The notes: a model not told the origin generated them from the letters alone. Shown: positions 42,816-52,234, counted from the first letter of the stretch. The stretch is 64,000 nt of DNA from DAOUJI01 sp965237875 (GCA_965237875.1 CBDEGP010000002.1:1736001-1800000), one strand, 5' to 3'. A program made the numbers and translations.

Positions 42816-43838
42816 CTACGCGTTAACATTGTCCACTCCCCTGTCGTCGCGGCTCCCGTAGACCTCGGGGTTGAAGCAGTGGACCAGAGGCCGGTCGTTG
42901 AGCCCGGCAAGCAGGTTGCGGGCGGCCAGCATTCCCATAGCCTGTCTGGCCCCGGTTGAAGCGCTGCCTATGTGGGGAGTAATGACTACGTTGTCCAGGC
43001 TCAGCAGAGGGTCGTCAGCCGGGATGGGCTCCGGGTCGGTGACGTCCAGTCCTGCCGCCGCAATGCGGCCCTGTTTCAGCGCTTCATACAACGCTTTAGA
43101 GTCAATGACCGGACCCCGGGCGGTGTTGACCAAGATTGCAGTGGGTTTCATGGCCGCAAGCTCTTTCTCGCCAATCAGTCCGCGTGTCTCCGGGGTCAAC
43201 GGCACGTGCAAGGAGATGAAGTCCGACTCCCTGAGCAGCGTGGCCATGTCCGCATGCTCCAGTCCGTGTTGACGCTCCACCTCTAGCTTGCGGGAGCGGG
43301 CGTTGTACAACACCCTCATGCCGAACCCGCGGGCCCTTTTTGCCGTCTCCAAGCCTATCTGACCCAGCCCGACGATGCCCATCGTCGCCCCGCCCACATC
43401 GGCGCCCAGCCACCAGGTGGGGTGGAAAGCCAACTTCCAATTGCCCTGCCTGACCCACCGGTCCGTCTCCGCCACCCTCCTGGCCGCGGCCAGCAAAAGG
43501 GCGAAAGCGAGGTCAGCAGTGGCCCTGGCCAGGACGCCCGGAGTGTAGCCCAAGGGTATCCCACGAGCGTTGAGAGCGGCCACGTCGATGTTGTCCACGC
43601 CCACGGCCATCTGGCTGACGACCTTGAGCTGCGGGGATGCATCCACCAACGTGCGGTCTACCCGGTCCATGATGGTGGTCACCAGCCCGTGGACATTCGC
43701 TGCCCGCTGTTTCAGGTCCTGAGGCGACGGCGGACCGTCCAGGGGCCAGACCTCCATGTCCGCCTCGGCTCCGATGGCGTCGAGAGCCTTCTGTCCTATG
43801 AACCTGGTCACAAATACCCTGGGGCGTGACATGGTCAT
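42816..43838 (-). CDS. D-2-hydroxyacid dehydrogenase (glyoxylate/hydroxypyruvate reductase type)
   Basis: 340 residues from ATG 43838, whose ATGA overlaps the stop of the TOPRIM gene upstream. The NAD(P) site is MGIVGLGQIGLETAKRARGFG; catalytic Arg, Glu and His are in NTARGPVID, DVTDPEPIP and TPHIGSAS. Similar to GyaR-type glyoxylate reductases. The ATGA overlap implies translation coupled to the ATPase-TOPRIM pair, an odd partner for a metabolic enzyme. The pairing may be chance or part of the system. Confidence 0.9.
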   Translation of the reverse strand: MTMSRPRVFVTRFIGQKALDAIGAEADMEVWPLDGPPSPQDLKQRAANVHGLVTTIMDRVDRTLVDASPQLKVVSQMAVGVDNIDVAALNARGIPLGYTPGVLARATADLAFALLLAAARRVAETDRWVRQGNWKLAFHPTWWLGADVGGATMGIVGLGQIGLETAKRARGFGMRVLYNARSRKLEVERQHGLEHADMATLLRESDFISLHVPLTPETRGLIGEKELAAMKPTAILVNTARGPVIDSKALYEALKQGRIAAAGLDVTDPEPIPADDPLLSLDNVVITPHIGSASTGARQAMGMLAARNLLAGLNDRPLVHCFNPEVYGSRDDRGVDNVNA

Positions 43839-44440
43839 CTGAACAAATCCCGAAGCCAATTTACGAATCTGATACTTTCTGCCGACTCGACGTTCAGATC
43901 ACCTGCTCCAATGGCGGCGCCCATTCGTCCTGGGATCTCCCGGGTCGCGAGCCAAGCATACAGTTGAGCACGCAACAGTTTCCCAGGTCGAAACCGTCGG
44001 TGTTCAGCAGGTATGTCTTCAACGTAGCGTTGGGACCTCGGCCAAACAGGGTCGTCGGATGGGATCATTGCCGATACGAAATCTTCTATCTCGCCAGGAT
44101 GCTCGTTGTCCGGCATCAGCCAAACGCCAATCCGAGGGCTGCCAGGAATTTCTATTATCATACCCTCTGGATTGGGCCAGTCAGGCACGCTTATGGCCTC
44201 TTCAGCCAGCCTAGCCCTTAATGCGTTCCAACGGTCCCCAACTCTGTCGTTGGCGTCCATCAGAACGCCTACTGCTTCTGTGTTGGAGACCCTCATTGCG
44301 GCTCCGATGGCGTCAAGCAGTTTGTCAACGTTGCCGGCTACTCTGATTGAAAACTCAGGAATGGACGTAAAACGATTGCATAGTTGCCTAACAACGTGCT
44401 CGTCGTCCTCTCCTTCCACAAGAAGAACGCCGTCGGGCAT
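43835..44440 (-). CDS. DUF3226-like TOPRIM protein, partner of the adjacent ATPase
   Basis: 201 residues. LLVEGEDDEHVVRQL at the start is a TOPRIM Glu motif, and AVGVLMDANDRVGDRW is the later Asp motif (DxN/D). The C-terminal part (FRPGKLLRAQLYAWLATREIPGRMGAAI) fits the DUF3226 family. It starts 4 bp after the ATPase stop, and its own stop overlaps the dehydrogenase start. ATPase plus TOPRIM partner is the layout of PARIS- and OLD-type defence systems, where the TOPRIM protein is the toxic nuclease. That role is inferred. Confidence 0.82.
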   Translation of the reverse strand: MPDGVLLVEGEDDEHVVRQLCNRFTSIPEFSIRVAGNVDKLLDAIGAAMRVSNTEAVGVLMDANDRVGDRWNALRARLAEEAISVPDWPNPEGMIIEIPGSPRIGVWLMPDNEHPGEIEDFVSAMIPSDDPVWPRSQRYVEDIPAEHRRFRPGKLLRAQLYAWLATREIPGRMGAAIGAGDLNVESAESIRFVNWLRDLFR

Positions 44441-44444
44441 TTAA

Positions 44445-45611
44445 TTACCTGACTTCTATTGTCTGTTCAGCGGCAGCCCTAAGATTCTTTTCCGAATACG
44501 TCACAGCCTGTAGGTCACCGTATTGCCGCGAGAGGCGAACGAGTATTCCTTCCGCTTCTTCGAACTCCGTCGCCGCCTGCGCGAATCCCGTAACGCAGTC
44601 CCAGCTGTGGGTTGTTGCCAGGACCTGTACGTTATGCTCATGAGCAGCCTGCAGAACCATTCGCCAGTAGTCTCGCTGCAATGAATAGTGTACGCCGTTC
44701 TCGGCTTCGTCGATAAGCAGGAACCCATCCCGGCTGTTGGCGAGCGCCAAGGCGACACCGAACATTCGCAGCGCACCGTCTCCAAGACTTTTCAAAGGAA
44801 TAGGACGGTCTTGACCTTTGAACTTTACGACAGCACGCCGCCCACCGTTTCTACTTCTTCTCGGGTCTACACCAATCACCGCAACACGGTCTACTTCAGC
44901 GCCGAATATCAGTCCCAGAGCCTGCACCGCCCGATTCTCATCATCCGTCAGCGCCACACTGTCCCAAAAATGGGCCAACTCGAAGTTGCTCAACAGACCC
45001 GGTCCCAACGACTGACACTTGATTAACGGAGGTAGATCATCATCGTCGTGCAAACGACTGGCGCCTCGATGCATTATCTGATTTCTAGCCCTTCGGCTAA
45101 TCGACCTAGCTCCTAATGCATCGTCAGGGGTAATCCAGGGAATAACCTGTTCAATTTCAATATTGTGGAGTCCGATCTTCAGTGCTGGAATGCCATCATC
45201 CAGCAGACGGTCGCCAAAAAAACTTCCCTGGAAAGAACGCTGGTCATCGGTCAGAAAAGTTGCCCCGATGGTAAGTTGGTCAGCTTCATTTGTTGGTCCT
45301 ATTGAAATGCGTGCATTGGGGTAGGCGGTTCGTCCATGGAATAGAGCGGTTAAATCGGGTTGAATAAAGTTGTCGCCGTCTTCGTCAGTGACAACTAAGA
45401 CCTCTTCCCGGCCTTCCAGAATTTCAGCCAACACGGGATAATGACCGCGGGCCGCGTAGATGCGGACGGCGTCCAGCACAGTCGTCTTGCCGACGCTGTT
45501 CTTTCCGACGAGCAGAGTCACCCTGCCCAAACGCGGGATGGACAACTCGTCGATTCCCCTAAAACCCTTTATAGACAGGTCGGGAAGGTGAAGCTGATTG
45601 GCGTCGGTCAT
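44445..45611 (-). CDS. AAA_21-type ATPase of an ATPase-TOPRIM pair
   Basis: 388 residues from ATG 45611, preceded by GGGGAG; an upstream ATG at 45698 would add 29 unlikely residues. Walker A is LLVGKNSVGKTT (residues 33-44). The signature region is LKSLGDGALRMFGVALALANSRDG, Walker B is FLLIDEAENGVHYS, and the D-loop/H-switch is VLATTHSWDCV. This is an SMC-like ATPase of the kind paired with TOPRIM or other effectors. A TATAAT on the minus strand at 45702-45707 could be its -10. Confidence 0.88.
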   Translation of the reverse strand: MTDANQLHLPDLSIKGFRGIDELSIPRLGRVTLLVGKNSVGKTTVLDAVRIYAARGHYPVLAEILEGREEVLVVTDEDGDNFIQPDLTALFHGRTAYPNARISIGPTNEADQLTIGATFLTDDQRSFQGSFFGDRLLDDGIPALKIGLHNIEIEQVIPWITPDDALGARSISRRARNQIMHRGASRLHDDDDLPPLIKCQSLGPGLLSNFELAHFWDSVALTDDENRAVQALGLIFGAEVDRVAVIGVDPRRSRNGGRRAVVKFKGQDRPIPLKSLGDGALRMFGVALALANSRDGFLLIDEAENGVHYSLQRDYWRMVLQAAHEHNVQVLATTHSWDCVTGFAQAATEFEEAEGILVRLSRQYGDLQAVTYSEKNLRAAAEQTIEVR

Positions 45612-45753
45612 GATCTGCTCCCCACTCAACAGGCACGTTTGCTGCATCTTAGCCGGATGCCGGACCGGACGGTCGGATGCCGGACAACTCTGCGCCATAG
45701 CATTATAACCCAGGGGACAACGTGTACGGGATGCCCCGAACGAGAATGCCTAC

Positions 45754-45822
45754 TTGACCTCTTGCTCTCATTGATTTAGAAGGGATATATCGTAATAGAA
45801 GGCTTGATCAGACCCTTCTATT
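45754..45822 (+). promoter_or_regulatory. Promoter and first hairpin of the His-rich leader unit
   Basis: TTGACC (45754-45759) with a weak -10 (TAGAAG, 17-bp spacing) is followed by a perfect 9-bp hairpin AATAGAAGG/CCTTCTATT (45794-45822). The leader, the small His-rich frame and the terminator fall within about 240 bp on the plus strand. Confidence 0.35.
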
Positions 45823-45873
45823 CCCGCCTTGAGGCTGACTGGACGGAAAACACCACTCTAGGAGGAAGAGCCA

Positions 45874-45918
45874 ATGCAGAAGCACGACGCCCACGAACGC
45901 CACGCACACGCTCACTAG
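45874..45918 (+). CDS. 14-codon His-rich leader-like peptide
   Basis: MQKHDAHERHAHAH, with five His in 14 residues. AGGAGG stands 8 bases before the ATG, a strong ribosome site. A 13-bp terminator hairpin follows 38 bp after the stop. This is the layout of an attenuator leader such as that of his operons, but no his gene follows on this strand; the next gene is a convergent CDF zinc transporter, whose own N-terminus is also His-rich. It may be an orphan leader, a metal-binding micropeptide or a regulatory RNA. Confidence 0.5.
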   Translation: MQKHDAHERHAHAH

Positions 45919-45956
45919 GACGACGTCCACTAAGCCAAACCCCAACCGGAACGAAG

Positions 45957-45995
45957 AATCCCCGCCGTCCTTGAAGACGGCGGGGATTTGCTTTT
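45957..45995 (+). terminator. Strong intrinsic terminator after the His-rich frame
   Basis: Perfect 13-bp stem AATCCCCGCCGTC/GACGGCGGGGATT with a 6-base loop, followed by TGCTTTT. The CDF gene ends 50 bp further on the other strand. Confidence 0.85.
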
Positions 45996-46044
45996 GGCGG
46001 GAAGACGCAGCCGGGCCTGCCCGCTCCGGCCCTTTTCAGTGCAT

Positions 46045-47025
46045 CTAACGGGCTTGTCTCTGCAGGCGGCCGACGCGGTGGCTCTCGGTGCAGCCCTCCG
46101 CTGTCCGCTCCAATTGTATGGTGACGTGGCCTATGCCATAGTTTTTGTGCAACAATTCTTGCATCCTGATAGTCAACCGGTCCAAGTCTCCATCGTAAGA
46201 GGGGTCCAACAGGACGTGAGCCATGAAGGCCTCATTCCCCGAGGTTATGGTCCAGACGTGCACGTCGTGGATGACGGTCACGCCTTCCATTTCCTCAATG
46301 TCGCTGCAAAGCTTGTATAGGTCAATATGCTCAGGGGTCCCTTCCAACAGCACGTTCAAGACCCTGACTATCAGCTTGCGGGTGTTGTACACGATAAGCG
46401 CCGCGATGACGACGCTGAGAATCGGGTCGGCGATGTGCCACTCGAAGGCCATAATGAGCGCCGCGGAAATGATGACGCCGACGGACCCCAGCAGGTCGGC
46501 CAGGACGTGCTGGAAGGCGCCTTCCACGTTCAGGCTTTCCCCCGAAGACCGGTGCAGTATCCAGGCGGCGGCCAGGTTAATTAGGAACCCGCCGATGCCC
46601 ACCAGCAGCACCGGCAATCCAACGACTTCAACATCTTCCCTGAAGGCCCGGTCGTAGGCCTCAAAGAGAATCCAGGCAACGATGAGCCATAGCACGAAGG
46701 TGTTGACCAGCGCCGCCAGCACCTCGGTGCGGTGATACCCGAAAGTGCGCTGGACGGAGGCCTCTCTCTGGGCAATCCACATGGCGACCAGCGCCATGAC
46801 GATCGCTGCGGCGTCGGTGAGCATATGCCCGGCATCAGCCAATAGGGCCAAGCTGCCCGACAGGACGCCGCCCACGACTTCGGCCACCATATAGGTGGAA
46901 ATCAGTATCAGGGCAAGAATCAGGCTGCGTCGGCTTGCGTCCCGCAAGTCATGGGCATGGTCGTGACCCGCGTGGTCGTCATGCCCGGCGTGGGCGTCGT
47001 GGTCATGCCCGGCGTGCTGTGTCAA
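46045..47025 (-). CDS. CDF-family zinc/divalent cation efflux transporter (CzcD/ZitB-like)
   Basis: 326 residues with a His/Asp-rich N-terminal tail (HAGHDHDAHAGHDDHAGHDHAH), six membrane helices and a cytosolic C-terminal domain. Transport-site ligands are LLADAGHMLTDA (helix II, HxxxD) and FQHVLADLLGS (helix V, HxxxD), the pattern of zinc-selective members. The C-terminal domain shows the dimer motif VIHDVHVWTITSG. Lowers cytosolic zinc. It is divergent from sufB, and the Fur-like site in between may act on either gene. Confidence 0.93.
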   Translation of the reverse strand: MTQHAGHDHDAHAGHDDHAGHDHAHDLRDASRRSLILALILISTYMVAEVVGGVLSGSLALLADAGHMLTDAAAIVMALVAMWIAQREASVQRTFGYHRTEVLAALVNTFVLWLIVAWILFEAYDRAFREDVEVVGLPVLLVGIGGFLINLAAAWILHRSSGESLNVEGAFQHVLADLLGSVGVIISAALIMAFEWHIADPILSVVIAALIVYNTRKLIVRVLNVLLEGTPEHIDLYKLCSDIEEMEGVTVIHDVHVWTITSGNEAFMAHVLLDPSYDGDLDRLTIRMQELLHKNYGIGHVTIQLERTAEGCTESHRVGRLQRQAR

Positions 47026-47236
47026 TTTGACTCGGTCCTCTTCCGCCGAATAGATTGGGCGGGAGCCGCATCCGCAATCCTATATGGGCATGAAGGGGAC
47101 TCGAAGCCCATCCCTACGAATGACCGTGCGGCGCCGGCAGCCGGTGACAGCTAGGGCTATTCGAACATAGCCCAGGCGGGAAAGGTTGTCAAGTAAATCC
47201 GAGTCAAACTGCCGCACTGACTGGCGAACCCACACG

Positions 47237-47273
47237 TTGACGGGCAGCATGATTCTAGTGATACAATGTATAC
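47237..47273 (+). promoter_or_regulatory. Likely sufB promoter overlapped by a Fur-like dyad
   Basis: TTGACG (47237-47242) and TACAAT (47262-47267) with a 19-bp gap. TGATACAATGTATAC (47259-47273) covers the -10 and matches the site at 1355-1369 (TGATAC-N3-GTATCA) in its first half and four of six bases in the second. Repression of the suf operon by a Fur-family protein would follow. Confidence 0.5.
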
Positions 47274-47318
47274 TCGATAATCAGGCTTCACCCGCCTAGG
47301 TCGGGATGTTAGGACTGC

Positions 47319-48779
47319 ATGGTCACACAAAAGGTTATATCCAGAGAACAAGGCGTTGAGGAGTCAGACTATAAATGGGGCTTCACCATCGACATCGAGT
47401 CGGACGTGGCCCCCAAGGGTCTTAGCGAGGACATAGTCCGGTTCATCTCAGCCAAGAAGAACGAACCCGAATGGATGCTGGAGTGGCGCCTCCGGTCCTA
47501 CCGCCATTGGATGAAGCAGGACATGGGCGAGCCCACGTGGGCCAACGTCTCTTACAAACCCATCGATTACCAGGACATCCACTACTACGCTGCGCCGGTC
47601 TCCAAGGGCGACTCCCCGGCGAGCATGGACGAAGTTGACCCTGAACTGGTGGAGGCCTTCAACAAGCTGGGCATTCCCCTGGAGGAGCAGAAGAAGCTGT
47701 CCGGCGTGGCTGTGGATGCGGTCCTGGACAGCGTGTCAGTGGCCACCACCTTCAAGGAAACCCTTGAGAAGCACGGGGTGATTTTCTGCTCGTTCACCGA
47801 AGCCGTACAGAAGCATCCCGAGCTGGTCAAGAAGTATCTGGGCTCGGTGGTCCCATACAGCGACAACTTCTTCGCCACCCTGAACTCGGCTGTGTTCAGC
47901 GACGGTTCCTTTGCGTATATTCCACCGGGAGTGCGCTGTCCGCTGGAGCTGATGACCTATTTCCGCATCAACCAGGCGGACTCAGGCCAGTTCGAGAGGA
48001 CGCTTATAGTGGCGGACAAGGGCAGTTACGTAAGCTACTTGGAGGGATGCACCGCCCCAAGCCGTAAGACCCACCAGCTGCACGCCGCAGTCGTGGAGTT
48101 GGTGGCCCTGGAGGGCGCCGAGATAAAATACTCCACCCTCCAGAACTGGTTCCCGGGCGACAAAGAGGGCAGGGGGGGCGTCTACAACTTCGTCACCAAG
48201 CGCGGCAAATGCGCCGAGCCCAACTCCAAGATATCCTGGACTCAGGTCGAGACGGGTTCAGCCATTACGTGGAAGTACCCCAGCGTGATACTGCAGGGCG
48301 ACAACTCAGTGGGCGAATTCTACTCGGTGGCCCTGGTGAACAACTACCAACAGGCTGACACAGGCACCAAGATGCTCCACCTGGGCAAGAACACCAAGTC
48401 GACCATAGTGGCCAAGGGAATATCGGCAGGCAAGGCGCAGAGCACCTATCGGGGTCTTGTCCGCATCGCCCCAACAGCGAGAGACGCCCGCAACTTCACC
48501 CAATGCGACTCGCTGCTGATTGGAGACAAATGCGGTGCCCACACCGTGCCATACATCGAGGTGAAGAACCCCAGCGCCAGCATCGCCCACGAGGCCACGA
48601 CGTCCAGAGTCAGCGAGGACCAGCTCTTCTACCTCCAACAGAGGGGAATAGACCTTGAGGCGGCCAATTACATGATCGTCAACGGCTTCTGCCGGGGCAT
48701 CTTCAAGGAATTGCCCTTCGAGTTCGCCGCCGAGGCTTCCCAGCTCCTCCGAGTGAGCCTAGAGGGTGCTGTAGGCTAA
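47319..48779 (+). CDS. sufB: Fe-S cluster assembly protein SufB
   Basis: 486-residue scaffold subunit of the SufBCD complex, on which Fe-S clusters are built. Family blocks: YKWGFTIDIESDVAPKGLSEDIVRFISAKKNEPEWMLEWRL split across the N-terminus, and the beta-helix with SYLEGCTAPS, HAAVVELVAL, and ATTSRVSEDQLFYLQQRGI near the end. The catalytic Cys is in EGCTAPS. It is the first gene of sufB-C-D-S-U-U, 64 bp before sufC. Confidence 0.96.
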   Translation: MVTQKVISREQGVEESDYKWGFTIDIESDVAPKGLSEDIVRFISAKKNEPEWMLEWRLRSYRHWMKQDMGEPTWANVSYKPIDYQDIHYYAAPVSKGDSPASMDEVDPELVEAFNKLGIPLEEQKKLSGVAVDAVLDSVSVATTFKETLEKHGVIFCSFTEAVQKHPELVKKYLGSVVPYSDNFFATLNSAVFSDGSFAYIPPGVRCPLELMTYFRINQADSGQFERTLIVADKGSYVSYLEGCTAPSRKTHQLHAAVVELVALEGAEIKYSTLQNWFPGDKEGRGGVYNFVTKRGKCAEPNSKISWTQVETGSAITWKYPSVILQGDNSVGEFYSVALVNNYQQADTGTKMLHLGKNTKSTIVAKGISAGKAQSTYRGLVRIAPTARDARNFTQCDSLLIGDKCGAHTVPYIEVKNPSASIAHEATTSRVSEDQLFYLQQRGIDLEAANYMIVNGFCRGIFKELPFEFAAEASQLLRVSLEGAVG

Positions 48780-48843
48780 CCGGCCATAACCTCAATCCAT
48801 CCGGTAAAATGATGGACGGTGAGAGCAATGGAACAAAGAGGCA

Positions 48844-49641
48844 ATGAACAAAAGTCCCGTCCCTGTCCTTGAAATCAAAGACCTGCACGTATCCGTCCAC
48901 GGCGCCGAGATCCTCAAGGGCTTAAACCTGAGCGTCAATGAAGGCGAGGTCCATGCCATAATGGGCCCCAACGGCTCAGGGAAAAGCACCCTTGCCAATA
49001 CTCTAGCCGGGCGTCCGGGGTACGACGTGACTCAAGGAGAAGTACGTTTCCAGTCCGTCGATTTGCTCTCCATGGCGCCCGAATTACGGGCCCGGGAGGG
49101 GGTTTTTCTGGCTTTCCAGTACCCGGTTGAGCTCCCCGGAGTGCGGTCCTGGCAGTTTCTCAAGTCAGCCGTGGACGCCGTCAGAGAGCACCGCGGCGCT
49201 GCCCAGCTCTCCATCCGCGAGTTCGACAGGATTCTCAAGGATAAGATGGAGCTTGTGGAGATAGACCCGGAGCTGACGCGCCGTTCGGTCAATGAAGGCT
49301 TTTCCGGCGGCGAGAAGAAGCGAAACGAGATATTGCAAATGGCGTTGTTGGAACCAAAGCTCGCCGTCCTGGACGAAACCGACTCGGGCCTGGACATCGA
49401 CGCCCTCAGGATCGTAGCGTCCGGTATAAACCAGCTGCACTCTCCCGACAAGGCGACGCTTCTCGTCACCCACTACCAACGCCTACTCAACTACATCACC
49501 CCGGACTGCGTGCACGTGCTGATGGACGGGCGCATCGTACAGTCGGGAGACAAGAAGCTCGCGCTGGAGTTGGAGGAGAAGGGCTACGACTGGATAAAGG
49601 AGACCGTCGAAGGGTCTTCTTCCCCATCTGACGGAGCATAG
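48844..49641 (+). CDS. sufC: Fe-S cluster assembly ATPase SufC
   Basis: 265-residue ABC-type ATPase that works with SufB and SufD. Walker A GPNGSGKST, signature GFSGGEKKRNEI, Walker B LAVLDETDSGLDIDAL, and VTHYQRLL. The DET-D-S-G-L-D form is specific to SufC. The start at 48844 follows a GAGGC. Its stop is 2 bp before sufD. Confidence 0.96.
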   Translation: MNKSPVPVLEIKDLHVSVHGAEILKGLNLSVNEGEVHAIMGPNGSGKSTLANTLAGRPGYDVTQGEVRFQSVDLLSMAPELRAREGVFLAFQYPVELPGVRSWQFLKSAVDAVREHRGAAQLSIREFDRILKDKMELVEIDPELTRRSVNEGFSGGEKKRNEILQMALLEPKLAVLDETDSGLDIDALRIVASGINQLHSPDKATLLVTHYQRLLNYITPDCVHVLMDGRIVQSGDKKLALELEEKGYDWIKETVEGSSSPSDGA

Positions 49642-49643
49642 CC

Positions 49644-50999
49644 ATGACACAGACCATTGGCGCCGTCGACAGCTACCGGTCGGACCATAAAGCCTTCCTG
49701 TCCTCCTCGTCGGCTCACCATGACCCTGAATGGCTGCGCCAACTCCGCCTGACGGCCCTCGAACGTTTCTCAGAGGCGGGCTTCCCCACGGCCCGCAGGG
49801 GAAACGAGAAGTGGAAGTACACCAACGTAGCCCCCATCGCTAACGGAGCATTCCGCTATCCCGCCGACCAGGGCGCGTCGGCGATTAGCCCGGAACACGT
49901 CAAGGCGTCCGTTCCCTGGAGAGATGAGTGGACTAACTTGGTGTTCGTCAACGGCCGGTTCGCTCCGTCCCTATCCAGCCCAACGTCCGGCGATGGGTTA
50001 ACCGCCATGAATCTGGCGGACGCAGTTCGCGGCGCCGGGAAAGAAGCGGCTTTGGCCAGGGACCATTTGGCGGGCTATGCGCTGCCCGACGACGACGCCT
50101 TCACGGCGCTGAATACGGCATTCGCCCAGGACGGCGTCTTTATATACGCGCCTCCCAACAGCCATCCTGAGACTCCCGTGCATATTATCCACCTCACCGA
50201 CTCCAACCGGCCCATCGTCTCCCACCCCAGGACTCTGGCGGTCGCCGGAAGGAACAGCGCCCTGAGCCTTGTGGAGAGCTACGTGAGCCGCAGCGCCGGG
50301 ACGCATTTCACCAATGCCGTCACAGAGATCGTCCTCCAGGACGGCGCCCGTATAGACCACTCCAGAATGGTGACGGAGGGGCAGACCCCGTTTCACGTGG
50401 GTTCGACCCACGTGGACATGGCCAGAGACAGCAGCTTCAGGTCCAAGTCCTTCGCCAGAGGTTCCGCCTTGAACAGGCAGAACTTGACGGTCCTGCTGGA
50501 CGGGCCGGGGACCTATTGCGACTTGAAGGGGCTCTATCTGACCAACGACGGGGAGCACGTGGACAACTACATCAACATAGACCACGCCAAGCCCCACACC
50601 ACCAGCCGCCTCTACTACAAGGGCATCCTGGACGGGCGTTCCAGGGCCGTATTCGGAGGCACGGTGCTGGTGCGTGAGGATGCCCAGAAGTCCGACGCCC
50701 AGCAGTCAGACAAGAACCTGCTCCTCTCCCCGGAGGCGGAGGTGGACTCAAAGCCCGCTCTGCTCATCTATGCGGATGACGTCGCATGCGCGCATGGGGC
50801 CACGGCCGGGAATATAGACAAGGACACCGTCCACTATATGCGCAGCCGAGGGCTGGACCTGGATGAGGCCAGCAGGCTGCTGATCCACGGCTTTGCCAGA
50901 GAGATCATCGACACGGCTCCCATCGAGCCGGTCCGGGAGTTCCTGGATTTCACCTTTATGCGGGCCCTGGCAAACTCACGTCTGGAGGTTACGCCATGA
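49644..50999 (+). CDS. sufD: Fe-S cluster assembly protein SufD
   Basis: 451-residue paralogue of SufB. N-terminal helical part with GFPTARRGNEKWKYTNV, then the beta-helix core with GTHFTNAVTEIVLQDGARIDHSRM, and the C-terminal SKPALLIYADDVACAHGATAGNIDKDTVHYMRSRGL block that includes the conserved His of ACAHGAT. It overlaps sufS by 4 bp (ATGA). Confidence 0.95.
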   Translation: MTQTIGAVDSYRSDHKAFLSSSSAHHDPEWLRQLRLTALERFSEAGFPTARRGNEKWKYTNVAPIANGAFRYPADQGASAISPEHVKASVPWRDEWTNLVFVNGRFAPSLSSPTSGDGLTAMNLADAVRGAGKEAALARDHLAGYALPDDDAFTALNTAFAQDGVFIYAPPNSHPETPVHIIHLTDSNRPIVSHPRTLAVAGRNSALSLVESYVSRSAGTHFTNAVTEIVLQDGARIDHSRMVTEGQTPFHVGSTHVDMARDSSFRSKSFARGSALNRQNLTVLLDGPGTYCDLKGLYLTNDGEHVDNYINIDHAKPHTTSRLYYKGILDGRSRAVFGGTVLVREDAQKSDAQQSDKNLLLSPEAEVDSKPALLIYADDVACAHGATAGNIDKDTVHYMRSRGLDLDEASRLLIHGFAREIIDTAPIEPVREFLDFTFMRALANSRLEVTP

Positions 51000-52234
51000 C
51001 GCGATCAGGGACGGCCAAACTGGACGTGGCGCGAATCAGGGAGGACTTCCCCATACTCAAGACTATGGTCAACGGCAAACCCTTGGTCTATCTGGACAAC
51101 GCAGCGACGGCCCAGAAACCCCAAGCGGTCCTGGACACCCTGAACCGCTACTACACCGAGGAGAACTCCAACATACATCGGGGAGTCCACTCCCTGAGCC
51201 AGGCGGCGACCAAGGACTACGAGGATGCCCGCGGCAAGGTCCGCAGATTCCTCAACGCCCCCGACGACAAGCAGATAATCTTCGTCCGGGGCGCCACCGA
51301 AGGAATCAACCTCGTCGCCAGCTCCTACGGCCGGCAGAACGTGGGAGCAGGGGACGAGGTGGTAATCACCGCCATGGAACACCACTCCAACATCGTTCCC
51401 TGGCAGATTCTATGCCAGGAGAAGGGCGCCTCGCTAAAGGTCATCCCCATCAACGACGACGGAGAGCTGCTCTTGGACGAGTACGAGAGCCTGCTCGGTC
51501 CCCGGACCAAGCTGGTCTCGGTGGTGCACATATCCAACTCCCTGGGCACCATAAACCCGGTGGAGCAGATAATAGATATGGCCCACGCCAGGGGCGTTCC
51601 CGTGCTGGTGGACGGGGCACAGTCAGCGCCCCACATGCCCATCGACGTGCAGAAGATGGACTGCGACTTCTTCGTCTTCTCCGGCCATAAGGTCTACGGG
51701 CCCACGGGCATCGGCGCTCTGTATGGGAAGATGGACCTCCTGGAGTCAATGCCCCCGTATCAGGGCGGGGGAGACATGATCAAGTCGGTGAGCTTCGAGA
51801 AGACCTACTACAACGACCTGCCCTACAAGTTCGAGGCGGGCACCCCCAACATCGCCGGCGTAATCGGCCTGGGCGCCGCCATAGACTACCTGAACGGCCT
51901 GGGGTTGGACGTGACCAAGGCCCATGAAGACGACCTGCTGGAGTACGGCTCCCAGCGTCTGTCGAATATAAGCCGGGTCAGGCTCATCGGCACAGCCGCA
52001 AACAAGGCCAGCATACTCTCATTCGTAATGGACGGGGTCCACCCCCACGACATTGGCACCATCCTGGACTCGGAGGGCATAGCCATCAGGGCGGGCCACC
52101 ACTGCACCCAGCCGTTGATGGAGCGCCTCAACATCCCCGCCACCGCACGGGCCTCCCTGGCTTTCTACAACACCGAAGAAGAGATAGACCTTCTGGTGCG
52201 CGGGATAGACAAGGTCATAGAGGTTTTCGGCTGA
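50996..52234 (+). CDS. sufS: Cysteine desulfurase SufS
   Basis: 412-residue class II PLP enzyme that takes sulfur from cysteine. PLP Lys in DFFVFSGHKVYGPTG, catalytic Cys in AIRAGHHCTQPLM, His-rich contact in AMEHHSN and ATEGINL. Its stop overlaps the SufU start by one base. It pairs with SufU rather than SufE. Confidence 0.96.
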   Translation: MTRSGTAKLDVARIREDFPILKTMVNGKPLVYLDNAATAQKPQAVLDTLNRYYTEENSNIHRGVHSLSQAATKDYEDARGKVRRFLNAPDDKQIIFVRGATEGINLVASSYGRQNVGAGDEVVITAMEHHSNIVPWQILCQEKGASLKVIPINDDGELLLDEYESLLGPRTKLVSVVHISNSLGTINPVEQIIDMAHARGVPVLVDGAQSAPHMPIDVQKMDCDFFVFSGHKVYGPTGIGALYGKMDLLESMPPYQGGGDMIKSVSFEKTYYNDLPYKFEAGTPNIAGVIGLGAAIDYLNGLGLDVTKAHEDDLLEYGSQRLSNISRVRLIGTAANKASILSFVMDGVHPHDIGTILDSEGIAIRAGHHCTQPLMERLNIPATARASLAFYNTEEEIDLLVRGIDKVIEVFG

